A stretch of 64,000 nt of DNA from UBA4416 sp038327195 (GTDB taxonomy: Bacteria; Bacteroidota; Bacteroidia; B-17B0; Aurantibacillaceae). Positions within the stretch are counted from its first letter, which is position 1. Each line of letters starts with the position of its first letter. Location: contig JBBQKU010000006.1 in the NCBI GenBank assembly GCA_038327195.1, positions 62,001 through 126,000 of the forward strand, read 5' to 3'. Positions 43,840 through 51,979 of the stretch are shown in pieces. Both the position numbers and the translations under genes were made by a program. The notes under the pieces were generated by a model. It made no database searches and was not told the DNA's origin. It worked only from the letters and a program-made list of their open reading frames with translations.

Positions 43840-45234
43840 TTGAAATCTGTTGAGAATATTAATATATATAAATTGATTGGCAAAAAGCTAATTACTCCTT
43901 CTGTCTTTTCTGTCTTAACAATTGTATTATTTACACTATTTACTTTTAAATATTGGATATCATGGCCAGTTCATCCTTTTCTTATGGATGTTGACCAATA
44001 TTATTCTTATTTAGTAGCACAATTTATACATCATGATTTATCCTTTAGTTTCCCCCATCAATATTGGCTTATAGAAGCTCCAAATCATCATATGGTTCCA
44101 AAAGTTACAATGGGGATTGCTATTTTAAATTTGCCATTTTTTGTAATTGCAGATAATTTAGCTTATGCATTTGATTTTGATCCATTAGGTTATAGTGCGC
44201 CATATTCATGGTGTATCCATTTTGGTGCAATTTTTTATGTAGTCATTGGATTTTGGTATTTGCGAAAATCATTACTGCTTTTTTTTAGTGAATGGGTGGT
44301 TGCAATTTCTTTGATTCTTATTTTATTTGGAACTAATTTGTTTTATTATACTTTTAAAGAAACAGAAATGTCTCATAGTTATTTATTTTTTCTGTTTTCC
44401 GTTTTCATATATCACACTATTAAATGGCATTTTACTAATAACAACAAGTATCTATATTATTTATCCTTTATAGCTGGTTTTATTGCCTTAATTAGACCAA
44501 CAGAAGTCTTGGTTTTGTTAATCCCATTACTTTATCAAGTTTCAACTATACAAAAGTTGCGAGAAAAATTAGTTTTAATTGTAAATTTAAAATGGAAGCT
44601 TTTATTAGTTGTTTTTTTATTTCTAATACCAATTGTTCCCCAATTAATTTTTTGGAAAATTAACACGGGTCAGTTTTTCTTTTTTTCGTATGGAAGTAGC
44701 GAAGGGTTTTTCTTTGCAGACCCAAAACTTTATAGTGTTTTATTTGGATGGAGAAAAGGCTGGTTTATTTATACGCCACTTATGATTTTTGTTGTTTTCG
44801 GATTAATATTAATGTTTAAAAAATGGAAAAACATGTTTGTTCCAGTCACTGTTTATTTGTGTTTAAACGTTTATCTTATTAGTTCATGGTGGGATTGGGG
44901 ATTTGGCGGCGCACATGGAATGAGGGCATTAGTTCAATGTTATGCATTTTTAGTTTTTCCTTTAGCGTTTTTTGTAAATTGGTTATTTCAAATTAACAAA
45001 ACATGGATTAAATTAGTTTCTATTTCACTTTGTTTTTCTGTTTTTAGTTTTTTTATTTATCTAAACATTTACCAAACATGGTTATTTAAAAACAGTTTAA
45101 TGCATTGGGATAGTATGACAAAAGAGGCTTATTGTTATACATTTTTAACTGCGGATGTTGATAGAGTTTATTTGGAAACACTATTTAAACACCCAAATTA
45201 TGAGGAACTTAGAAAAGGAATACGAGATGAGTAG
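43840..45234 (+). CDS. Polytopic membrane protein, probable GT-C glycosyltransferase
   Basis: The 464-residue protein starts at a TTG (43840), two bases after the previous stop, and has about 10 hydrophobic segments (SVLTIVLFTLFTFKYWISWP at the first). Features in loops are HPFLMDVDQYYSYLVAQFIH with Asp residues in the first periplasmic loop, and WWDWGFGGAHGMRALVQCYA in a late loop, both seen in GT-C-type transferases. No better family match is recognised. The end overlaps the GT2 gene by 8 bases. TTG starts and tight spacing suggest coupled translation in this cluster. Confidence 0.7.
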   Translation: MKSVENINIYKLIGKKLITPSVFSVLTIVLFTLFTFKYWISWPVHPFLMDVDQYYSYLVAQFIHHDLSFSFPHQYWLIEAPNHHMVPKVTMGIAILNLPFFVIADNLAYAFDFDPLGYSAPYSWCIHFGAIFYVVIGFWYLRKSLLLFFSEWVVAISLILILFGTNLFYYTFKETEMSHSYLFFLFSVFIYHTIKWHFTNNNKYLYYLSFIAGFIALIRPTEVLVLLIPLLYQVSTIQKLREKLVLIVNLKWKLLLVVFLFLIPIVPQLIFWKINTGQFFFFSYGSSEGFFFADPKLYSVLFGWRKGWFIYTPLMIFVVFGLILMFKKWKNMFVPVTVYLCLNVYLISSWWDWGFGGAHGMRALVQCYAFLVFPLAFFVNWLFQINKTWIKLVSISLCFSVFSFFIYLNIYQTWLFKNSLMHWDSMTKEAYCYTFLTADVDRVYLETLFKHPNYEELRKGIRDE

Positions 45235-45967
45235 AGTTCTTCGTGTTGCTATAATCATTCCATGCTTTAATGAACAAGAAAGTGTTTTAAATTTATTCTC
45301 GGAAATAAAAAGCACATCCTTTTCTTCTTCTTTTTTTATTGAACCTATATTTATAAATGATTGTTCTACCGACAATACAAAACAAATTTTAGTTTCTCAC
45401 AATATCCATCATTTAAGTTTACCAGTAAACCTCGGCATTGGTGGTGCTGTTCAAACTGGTTTTAAATACGCATTGCGCAATGGCTTTGACGTCGCAGTGC
45501 AAATGGATGGCGATGGTCAACACCCTCCAAGCGAATTAGAAAAAATTCTTTTACCGCTATTAAATAATCAAGCAGATGTAGTAATTGGTTCTCGTTATAT
45601 TTCAAATGAAGGCTTTCAGTCTTCTTGGTTGAGGAGAGTTGGAATAAATTATTTTAAATGGCTGAATAAAAAATTGGTTGGTGTTACAATCAACGACAGT
45701 ACATCTGGTTATAGAGCTATCAATCAAAAAGGCATGCAAGTTGTTTCAGAATATTATCCGGATGAATACCCAGAACCTGAAACAATAATATTGTACGCGT
45801 TAAATAAATTAAGAATGGTTGAAGCACCTGTTATTATGAGAGAAAGACAGGGTGGCGAATCATCGATCAGAGCATATAAAACAGTCTACTATATGTTTAA
45901 AGTTACTTTAGGAATTATTTTTTTATATATTCGCTTAAAATTTAATGGAAAACGTCATACCATATAG
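45227..45967 (+). CDS. Glycosyltransferase family 2, polyprenyl-phosphate sugar synthase-like
   Basis: The product (246 residues from the ATG at 45227, MSRVLRVAIIIPCFNEQESV) has the GT-A fold of GT2 with IFINDCSTDNTKQILV, the DxD-type motif AVQMDGDGQHPPSELEKILL, VVIGSRYISNEGFQSSWLRR and a C-terminal RERQGGESSIRAYKTVYYMF, matching dolichyl-phosphate mannose or polyprenyl-phosphate glucose synthases. It would make the lipid-linked sugar donor that GT-C enzymes use. The frame is open upstream to 45155 but that part overlaps the previous gene by 80 bases; the internal ATG gives an 8-base overlap and a normal N-terminus. The 3' end overlaps the DUF2304 gene by 23 bases. Confidence 0.9.
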   Translation: MSRVLRVAIIIPCFNEQESVLNLFSEIKSTSFSSSFFIEPIFINDCSTDNTKQILVSHNIHHLSLPVNLGIGGAVQTGFKYALRNGFDVAVQMDGDGQHPPSELEKILLPLLNNQADVVIGSRYISNEGFQSSWLRRVGINYFKWLNKKLVGVTINDSTSGYRAINQKGMQVVSEYYPDEYPEPETIILYALNKLRMVEAPVIMRERQGGESSIRAYKTVYYMFKVTLGIIFLYIRLKFNGKRHTI

Positions 45968-46310
45968 ATTACAAATCATTGCAATTGTTGTTGCAATAAT
46001 TTTTATGTATTTTATTTTTCGATTAATTGCAAAAGGAAAATTGCGCGAAGAATATTCGTTTATTTGGATTACGTGTACGGCGTTTTTGCTTCTATTCTCA
46101 ATTTGGCGAAATGGCTTAGATGTTATTGCCAAACTATTAGGAATTTTTTATGCACCATCTTTAATATTTATTGGAGCTTTGTTTGCAATCATAATCTTTT
46201 TGGTTCATTTATCAGTTGTTAATTCAAAACAACATAAACAAATTAAAGATTTAAGTCAAGAAATGGCTTTACTCAAGGAAAAAATTGAGGCTGATAAGAA
46301 AAAAGAATAA
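45945..46310 (+). CDS. DUF2304-family small membrane protein
   Basis: The 121-residue protein has three hydrophobic segments (RLQIIAIVVAIIFMYFIFRL, YSFIWITCTAFLLLFSIW, LIFIGALFAIIIFLVHLSVV) and a charged C-terminal helix (QIKDLSQEMALLKEKIEADK). This is the DUF2304 layout, with the conserved EEYSFIW motif. DUF2304 genes commonly follow GT2 polyprenyl-phosphate sugar synthase genes, and a part as flippase or accessory for the lipid-linked sugar has been proposed. The gene overlaps the GT2 gene by 23 bases. A terminator follows (46331-46366). Confidence 0.85.
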   Translation: MENVIPYRLQIIAIVVAIIFMYFIFRLIAKGKLREEYSFIWITCTAFLLLFSIWRNGLDVIAKLLGIFYAPSLIFIGALFAIIIFLVHLSVVNSKQHKQIKDLSQEMALLKEKIEADKKKE

Positions 46311-46330
46311 GTAAAAGTTTATATAATTAA

Positions 46331-46366
46331 AAAAGTCATCATAAATTTTATGATGACTTTTTTAAT
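46331..46366. terminator. Bidirectional terminator between the glycan genes and sod
   Basis: AAAAAGTCATCATAA (46330-46344) and TTATGATGACTTTTTT (46349-46364) form a 13-base or longer stem with A and T runs on both sides, serving the DUF2304 gene on the plus strand and the SOD gene on the minus strand. Confidence 0.85.
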
Positions 46367-46385
46367 TCAGTTAAATAATTTTTAA

Positions 46386-46997
46386 CTATTTTTTTGCAGC
46401 TTCAAATAATTCAGAAACTTTGTCCCAGTTAATTACATTAAAAAAGGCAGTCATATAATCAGGACGACGATTTTGGTAATGTAAATAATAAGCGTGTTCC
46501 CAAACATCCATTCCTAAAATTGGAGTTCCTTTGCATTCTGCAATATCCATTAATGGATTATCTTGATTTGGTGTAGAACAAACACAAAGTTTGCCATCCG
46601 CTTTTACGCATAACCAAGCCCAACCTGAACCAAAGCGAGTTGCTCCAGCTTGTGAAAAATCTGTTTTAAATTTTTCGAAACCACCTAAATCGCTTTCAAT
46701 TGCTGCTGCTAAAGCTCCTTTTGGAGTTCCACCAGCATTTGGAGCCATAATAGTCCAAAATAAAGAGTGGTTGTAATGTCCGCCACCATTGTTTCTAACT
46801 GCCATAGGGTATTTAGAAATATTTTTGCAAATTTCTTCTATACTTAATTTTTCAGCATCTGTTCCTGCAAGGGCGTTATTTAAATTTGTAACGTATGCTT
46901 GGTGATGTTTGCCATGGTGTATCTCCATAGTTTTAGTATCAATATGTGGCTCAAGTGCAGCATGTGCGTAAGCTAATTGGGGTAATTCAAATGCCAT
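46386..46997 (-). CDS. Superoxide dismutase, Fe/Mn type
   Basis: The enzyme converts superoxide to oxygen and hydrogen peroxide. The 203 residues match the family: FELPQLAYAHAALEPHIDTK, the ligand His27 in MEIHHGKHHQAY, the second ligand in GGGHYNHSLFW, and Asp/His ligands in GMDVWEHAYYLHY. No signal peptide is seen, so it is cytoplasmic. The sequence by eye does not settle whether Fe or Mn is used (GAT near RFGSGWAWL is compatible with either). It is 28 bases downstream of rpe on the same strand. Confidence 0.95.
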   Translation of the reverse strand: MAFELPQLAYAHAALEPHIDTKTMEIHHGKHHQAYVTNLNNALAGTDAEKLSIEEICKNISKYPMAVRNNGGGHYNHSLFWTIMAPNAGGTPKGALAAAIESDLGGFEKFKTDFSQAGATRFGSGWAWLCVKADGKLCVCSTPNQDNPLMDIAECKGTPILGMDVWEHAYYLHYQNRRPDYMTAFFNVINWDKVSELFEAAKK

Positions 46998-47025
46998 AAT
47001 GTTTAGTTTTTAATGATTAGTAAAT

Positions 47026-47676
47026 TTATAATTGTTTTAATTGTTTGATTGCTTCTGTTGGATTTGCATTTCCAAAAACGGTGTTGCCAGCAACCAAAAC
47101 ATCAGCACCGCAAGATAGTAGTTTTTTATAGTTATTAAAATCAACACCACCATCAATTTCTATCAGTGCCTTTGAATTTTTTTCAGTAATTAATTTTTTT
47201 AGAGCCATTACTTTGGTGTACGTATTTTCAATAAATTTTTGTCCGCCAAACCCTGGGTTTACACTCATTACACAAACTAAATCAATATCAGCAATAATAT
47301 CTTCCAATAAATGAACTGGAGTATGAGGGTTTAGAGCAACCCCAGCTTTCATACCAGCTTGTTTTATGTTTTGAATAGAACGATGTAAATGTGTGCATGC
47401 TTCAATATGAAAAGTTAAAACATCAGCACCAGCATCTTTAAATAGTTGCGTGTATCTATCAGGGTCAACAATCATTAAATGAACATCAATTGGTTTTTTA
47501 GCATGTTTTTGAATGGCTTTTAAAACTGGAAAACCGAATGAAATATTAGGAACAAAAACCCCATCCATAATATCAACATGAAACCAATCTGCTTCCGAAT
47601 TATTAATTAATTCAATGTCTCTTTGTAAATTTCCGAAGTCGGCAGATAATACCGATGGAGCTATAAGGTGTGCCAT
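47026..47676 (-). CDS. rpe: Ribulose-phosphate 3-epimerase
   Basis: The enzyme interconverts ribulose 5-phosphate and xylulose 5-phosphate in the pentose phosphate pathway. The 216-residue TIM-barrel protein shows LIAPSVLSADFGNLQRDIEL at the N-terminus, the metal-ligand motif FHVDIMDGVFVPNISFG, IDVHLMIVDPDRY, the signature MSVNPGFGGQKFI and EIDGGVDFNNY with a catalytic Asp. Length and motifs are canonical. It lies 28 bases upstream of sod and 79 bases downstream of tdk, all on the minus strand; sharing a transcript with sod is likely. Confidence 0.96.
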   Translation of the reverse strand: MAHLIAPSVLSADFGNLQRDIELINNSEADWFHVDIMDGVFVPNISFGFPVLKAIQKHAKKPIDVHLMIVDPDRYTQLFKDAGADVLTFHIEACTHLHRSIQNIKQAGMKAGVALNPHTPVHLLEDIIADIDLVCVMSVNPGFGGQKFIENTYTKVMALKKLITEKNSKALIEIDGGVDFNNYKKLLSCGADVLVAGNTVFGNANPTEAIKQLKQL

Positions 47677-47755
47677 TTTTTGTCTTTATAAACTCTAAAA
47701 TTATATATAATTAATGATGAAAGCAGATTTTGTTTTTAACAAACCACCAAAAAAA

Positions 47756-48334
47756 TTATATTTTATTTGCTGCATTATAGCAATCTCTACAAAGTGGCTC
47801 ATAGCTGTCTGTTTCGCCAAGCAATACTAAATTTGTTTCCGTAGTTTTTCTGTGAGATATATGCGCTAAACTACCACAATTCATACAAATAGCATGAACT
47901 TTTGTAACGTATTCTGCACAGGCAAGTAAATCAGCCATTGGACCAAATGGTTGACCTTTAAAATCCATATCAAGTCCTGCTACAATTACTCTAACACCAC
48001 TATTTGCTAATTGTTTGCAAACATTTACTAATTCCATGTCAAAAAATTGAGCTTCGTCAATACCTATAACATCAACATCATTTGCTAGTAATAAAATATT
48101 AGAACTAGCAGGAACAGGCGTACTCATAATTTCATTACCTTGATGCGAAACTACTTTTTCTTCGTGGTAACGTGTGTCAATTTGAGGTTTAAATATTTCA
48201 ACTTTTTGTTTAGCAAACTGGGCACGTCTCAACCGACGAATTAACTCTTCTGTTTTTCCAGAAAACATAGAGCCACAAACTACTTCAATCCAACCTCGTT
48301 TTTGAGCGCTTTGTTTTATGTTTTCTAAAAACAT
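47756..48334 (-). CDS. tdk: Thymidine kinase
   Basis: Thymidine kinase phosphorylates thymidine in the pyrimidine salvage pathway. The 192 residues show the P-loop GSMFSGKTEELIRRL with Lys27, the Asp-Glu motif IGIDEAQFFD with the catalytic Glu, the lasso region (AEYVTKVHAICMNCGSLAHI) and zinc-binding Cys pairs CMNC and CRDC. It is the type II (TK1-like) form. It diverges from the gene at 48420 over an 85-base gap, in which I see no exact promoter box, and is followed after 79 bases by rpe. Confidence 0.96.
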   Translation of the reverse strand: MFLENIKQSAQKRGWIEVVCGSMFSGKTEELIRRLRRAQFAKQKVEIFKPQIDTRYHEEKVVSHQGNEIMSTPVPASSNILLLANDVDVIGIDEAQFFDMELVNVCKQLANSGVRVIVAGLDMDFKGQPFGPMADLLACAEYVTKVHAICMNCGSLAHISHRKTTETNLVLLGETDSYEPLCRDCYNAANKI

Positions 48335-48419
48335 GGTTAATTACTATTTAAATATAAAGTTTAAAAATAATCTAAGTAAAACTAAAATACTGTATTTTTA
48401 ATTCTTAATTATTCACAAT

Positions 48420-49004
48420 ATGCAAACCGACCTTTTATTTAAACAGTTGAACACTTCATTAACAGAATTAAAAACTGTAATCGAAAAATTCGAAAAATAT
48501 AATCCGCCAAGCACTTCGTCGGCAGAACAACTTCATAATGCCATAACTCAAACTAATAAAATGATTTCAGCCTATTTAGTTTTGAAAGAACAAAATGAAG
48601 TGTCGCCAGAGTTGAATTTGCATTTAAAATTAATGGAAGTAATTCCACCAACAGAAATTGTAGAAATCGTAAAAGCTCAAATCGAAGAACCAATTACAGT
48701 AATAGAAGAAAAAATTATTGTGCCACCTCCTGTAAAAGCTGTAGAGCCTATCATTGAAACAGTTGCTCCACAAAGCATTTATCCTAAATTAAACATTAAC
48801 ATAAATGATAAATTTCGATTTATAAACGAATTGTTTTCTGCAAATTCAACTGAGTATAATATTGCAATTGAGCAATTGAATTCTGCCAATAGTTTGCAAG
48901 ATGCTCGCAACTATTTTAAAGGTTTAAAAGAAATATATTTTTGGAAAGAAGACAATGAGTTGCTAAAAACTCTAAACGCTCTAATAGAAAAGCGATTTTC
49001 TTAA
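48420..49004 (+). CDS. Hypothetical protein with helical N- and C-terminal parts (194 aa)
   Basis: The 194-residue product has no signal peptide. The N-terminal part is helical (LLFKQLNTSLTELKTVIEKF), the middle has a Pro/Val/Glu-rich linker (VEIVKAQIEEPITVIEEKII, VPPPVKAVEPIIETVAPQS) and the C-terminal 65 residues are a compact helical domain (LNININDKFRFINELFSANS, ARNYFKGLKEIYFWKEDNEL). I recall similar proteins in Bacteroidota genomes without a function. The DKFRFINELF motif is the best handle for a search. It begins at an ATG, 85 bases from tdk, and is followed after 12 bases by a small membrane protein. Confidence 0.65.
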   Translation: MQTDLLFKQLNTSLTELKTVIEKFEKYNPPSTSSAEQLHNAITQTNKMISAYLVLKEQNEVSPELNLHLKLMEVIPPTEIVEIVKAQIEEPITVIEEKIIVPPPVKAVEPIIETVAPQSIYPKLNININDKFRFINELFSANSTEYNIAIEQLNSANSLQDARNYFKGLKEIYFWKEDNELLKTLNALIEKRFS

Positions 49005-49016
49005 AATATAAATAGG

Positions 49017-49541
49017 ATGCCGGGCGTTTTAATTTTATTTACATTAATTATTCTCTTTTTGTTTTTCTTGCGTTGGAATGAAGCGCCTAAATATATTAAA
49101 AGCATTGGTGGCGAAATTTTTTCTCTAAAAAGAAATTATGATCATGTAAAATGGACAGATGGAAAGCAAGTATATTATTATGATATAAAATATTTTGACG
49201 AAAACAATAATCTACATTATACTTTAATTAGATTTGGTGCAATAGGAAGCGCAACAGTGCTTAACGATGTTATTATTGAAAGAAATAGCTCGCAACAAAA
49301 TAATGTTTCAACCAAAACAAAAAAGTCAAATGTTGTTGAAAAGATAAATGTTGTGCCGATTTTTAAAGAAATAAAATATAAATGTTATGAAGGAGAAATT
49401 AAAGTTTTGCAAGAGTACCATTATCCAAATGTTGGCGAAGAAGTATATTTAAATAATGTTGTCGCTCCTAATGGAAATTATAAAATTGGACATTTTCATA
49501 ACATTATAGTACTTAATGGACATATTGAAGGTATAAATTAA
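49017..49541 (+). CDS. Small membrane-anchored protein of unknown function (174 aa)
   Basis: The 174-residue product has one N-terminal membrane segment (MPGVLILFTLIILFLFFLRW) followed by a soluble beta-rich part (HVKWTDGKQVYYYDIKYFDE, IRFGAIGSATVLND) and a linker before a second compact part (YKCYEGEIKVLQEYHYPNVG). No family is recognised. The gene is 12 bases from the previous one and 17 bases before the M28 peptidase gene; the three may form one transcript. Confidence 0.6.
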   Translation: MPGVLILFTLIILFLFFLRWNEAPKYIKSIGGEIFSLKRNYDHVKWTDGKQVYYYDIKYFDENNNLHYTLIRFGAIGSATVLNDVIIERNSSQQNNVSTKTKKSNVVEKINVVPIFKEIKYKCYEGEIKVLQEYHYPNVGEEVYLNNVVAPNGNYKIGHFHNIIVLNGHIEGIN

Positions 49542-49558
49542 TTTAACGAAATACATTT

Positions 49559-50710
49559 ATGATAAAACTTTTTTGCACACTTTGCATTGTCTTTAACTTT
49601 TATAATAGTTTTGCACAAGACACAACTTATGCGCGAGCTATAATTAAAAAACTTACCTCAAAGGAGTTTTTAGGAAGAGGTTACGTGAATGATGGTGTAA
49701 ATAAAGCTGCTAAGTTTTTAGTGAATGAATTTAAAACAATTGGATTATTGCCAATTGGAAAATCATATTCTCAGTCTTATAAATTTAATGTGAATACTTT
49801 TCCTGGTAAAATTTCTGTCACCATTGACGGAAAAGCACTTGAAGCAGGAAAACATTTTTTAATCGACCCTTCTTCTAAAACGCTTAAGTCAGGATTTCAA
49901 TTATTTAAAACAGATAGCGTCACTTATAAAGCATTTGATGCTCGAAAGGAAGCGCCATTAGAAATTAAATTGAAAAAAAAACTAACCTATACGGTAGCTA
50001 CTAGTTTGGAGGATAAGGCTGTAATTGAATTACTAAAAGATTCTTTTCCAAATGAATTAAAAAACATTGATGTTATTTATGAAAATAAATTCATTCAAAA
50101 TTTTAAGTGTCAAAATGTATGTGGTTATGTAAAAGGAACACAACAACCAGATAGTTTTTTAGTGTATTCTGCTCATTATGATCATTTAGGTGCAATGGGC
50201 ACAACTGCTTATTTTCCTGGGGCTAATGATAATGCAAGTGGCGTAAGTGTTTTATTAAATTTAGCCAAGTATTATAAAAAGAATCCGTCAAAATATTCAA
50301 TTGCGTTTCTTTTGTTTAGTGGTGAAGAGGCTGGGTTGTTAGGATCAAAATATTATAGTGAACATCCCTTGTTTCCATTGTCAAAAATTAAATTTTTGAC
50401 GAACTTAGATTTGCTTGGGACAGGAAGTGATGGGATTATGACCGTTAATGCTACGGTTTATAAAACCCAATTCGATAAATTAGTTGCTGTAAACGACAAA
50501 AATAAATATGTTTCTCAAATTAAACAAAGAGGAAAAGCTGCAAATAGCGATCATTATTGGTTTTCAGAAAAAGGTGTTCCGTGCTTTTTTATTTATACAC
50601 TCGGAGGAGTTACGTTCTATCATGATATTTATGATGTTGATAATACTCTGCCGTTAACTGATTATATAGATGTTTGCAAACTATTGATTGATTTTAATAA
50701 CGCGTTATAG
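49559..50710 (+). CDS. M28-family zinc aminopeptidase, exported
   Basis: The 383-residue protein has a signal peptide (MIKLFCTLCIVFNFYNSFAQ). An N-terminal PA-like segment (about residues 60-190) is followed by the M28 catalytic part with zinc ligands: SAHYDHLGAMGT (His), PGANDNASGVSVLL (Asp), LLFSGEEAGLLGSKY (catalytic Glu-Glu), LDLLGTGSD (Asp) and FYHDIYD (His near the C-terminus). All five ligands are visible. It likely cleaves N-terminal residues from peptides in the periplasm or outside. Seventeen bases separate it from the preceding membrane protein gene; the gene after it has its own promoter (50739-50769). Confidence 0.9.
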   Translation: MIKLFCTLCIVFNFYNSFAQDTTYARAIIKKLTSKEFLGRGYVNDGVNKAAKFLVNEFKTIGLLPIGKSYSQSYKFNVNTFPGKISVTIDGKALEAGKHFLIDPSSKTLKSGFQLFKTDSVTYKAFDARKEAPLEIKLKKKLTYTVATSLEDKAVIELLKDSFPNELKNIDVIYENKFIQNFKCQNVCGYVKGTQQPDSFLVYSAHYDHLGAMGTTAYFPGANDNASGVSVLLNLAKYYKKNPSKYSIAFLLFSGEEAGLLGSKYYSEHPLFPLSKIKFLTNLDLLGTGSDGIMTVNATVYKTQFDKLVAVNDKNKYVSQIKQRGKAANSDHYWFSEKGVPCFFIYTLGGVTFYHDIYDVDNTLPLTDYIDVCKLLIDFNNAL

Positions 50711-50738
50711 TACATTAGTAATTTAGAAGGTTCGCTAA

Positions 50739-50769
50739 TTTGCTTAATCCTAATATAAGCGTATTTTTG
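50739..50769 (+). promoter_or_regulatory. Bacteroidota-type promoter of the hotdog/ABC operon
   Basis: TTTG (50739-50742), 19 bases, then TATTTTTG (50762-50769) match the consensus exactly. The ATG at 50786 lies 16 bases after the -7 box. Confidence 0.75.
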
Positions 50770-50785
50770 TGCACGATTTCTTATT

Positions 50786-51229
50786 ATGAATAACTTACAA
50801 AATCCTATAATAAATACCGATTCCATTTTAAATTATATTCCTCAACGTCCACCTTTGGTTTTGATTAGTAGAATTTATAAATGCGATGAAAATTCTATTG
50901 TTACCGGATTCGATATTGTTGATAGTCATATTTTAACTCAAAATAATAAATTAACTGAATCTGGTATTGTTGAAAACATGGCGCAAACTGCCGCAAGCAT
51001 GGCTGGATATTCTGCCGTTAAAAATGGCACAAAACCTGTTTTAGGATTTATTGGAAATATTAAAAACCTAGTCATTAATTTTTTACCTACATCCGGAACG
51101 GAAATATATACAGAAGTTATTACTAAAACTCAAGTCATGAATGTTTCTATTATTGAAGCAAATTCTTATTCAAATAATGAATTAGTAGCAACTTGTGAAA
51201 TGAAAATATTCCTACAAGAAAACGCATAA
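50786..51229 (+). CDS. Hotdog-fold protein, probable 3-hydroxyacyl-ACP dehydratase-like
   Basis: The 147-residue protein resembles FabZ/ApeP-type hotdog proteins: INTDSILNYIPQRPPLVLIS, DSHILTQNNKLTESGIVENM and AQTAASMAGYSAVKN. The usual catalytic His in HPP is replaced here (QRPP), and the Glu in LTESGIVEN is kept, as in diverged dehydratases of aryl polyene or similar pathways. Whether it is active is unclear. It is followed with no gap by an ABC ATPase and a permease gene (stop and start codons adjacent), so an acyl product of the pathway may be exported. It could partner the KAS III/BtrH genes at 27.6 kb. Confidence 0.7.
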   Translation: MNNLQNPIINTDSILNYIPQRPPLVLISRIYKCDENSIVTGFDIVDSHILTQNNKLTESGIVENMAQTAASMAGYSAVKNGTKPVLGFIGNIKNLVINFLPTSGTEIYTEVITKTQVMNVSIIEANSYSNNELVATCEMKIFLQENA

Positions 51230-51979
51230 ATGGAAGCATTAGTTGAAATAAAAAATTTAAGTAAAAAGTATAAAGATGCTCCTCGTCCAGCTGTAAATAA
51301 CGTTTCATTTACGATTGAAAAAGGGTGTGTGTTTGGTTTATTAGGACCGAATGGTGCTGGAAAAACAACTTTAATTTCAATGCTATGTGGGCTATTTTCT
51401 CCAAATGAAGGAACAATAACTATCAACGGAAAAACTCATCAATCAAATAGTAAAGAGTGTAAGCAAATGATTGGTGTTGTTCCGCAAGAAATCGCATTAT
51501 ATCCAAAACTGACAGCTTGGGAAAACCTAATGTTTTTAGGACACATGTACGGCATAAAAACTTCAGAATTAAAAGAACGAATTATTAAAAATTTATCTAT
51601 TCTTGGTTTAGAAGAAAATACACATCAAAAAATTAGCACGTATTCTGGTGGAATGAAAAGACGCGTAAATTTAATAGCAGGCCTTTTGCATAATCCACAA
51701 CTTCTTATTTTGGATGAACCTACAGTTGGTGTTGATGTTCAGTCGAAGCAAGCAATTATAGAATATTTAAAAAATTTAAATGCAGAATTAGGAATGACAA
51801 TTTTATACACGTCACATCATTTAGAAGAGGCTGAAGATTTTTGTAGTCACATCGCAATTATTGATGACGGGAAATTAATTACCGAAGGAAAAACCAAGCA
51901 ATTAATCACAGATAATAATTGTAATAGTATTGAAGAGGTTTATTTAAAAATAACTGGAAGTAAGTTTAGAGACAAGTAA
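51230..51979 (+). CDS. ABC transporter ATP-binding protein
   Basis: The 249-residue ATPase has Walker A GLLGPNGAGKTTLIS, Q-loop (GVVPQEIALYPKLTAWENLM), the signature STYSGGMKRRVNLIAGLLHN, Walker B LLILDEPTVGVDVQSK and the switch His in LYTSHHLEEAEDFC. This is the subfamily used with ABC-2 permeases, mostly exporters of lipids, drugs or polysaccharides. The ATG at 51230 directly follows the stop of the hotdog gene, and the permease ATG directly follows its stop, so the three genes are a tight operon. Confidence 0.94.
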   Translation: MEALVEIKNLSKKYKDAPRPAVNNVSFTIEKGCVFGLLGPNGAGKTTLISMLCGLFSPNEGTITINGKTHQSNSKECKQMIGVVPQEIALYPKLTAWENLMFLGHMYGIKTSELKERIIKNLSILGLEENTHQKISTYSGGMKRRVNLIAGLLHNPQLLILDEPTVGVDVQSKQAIIEYLKNLNAELGMTILYTSHHLEEAEDFCSHIAIIDDGKLITEGKTKQLITDNNCNSIEEVYLKITGSKFRDK

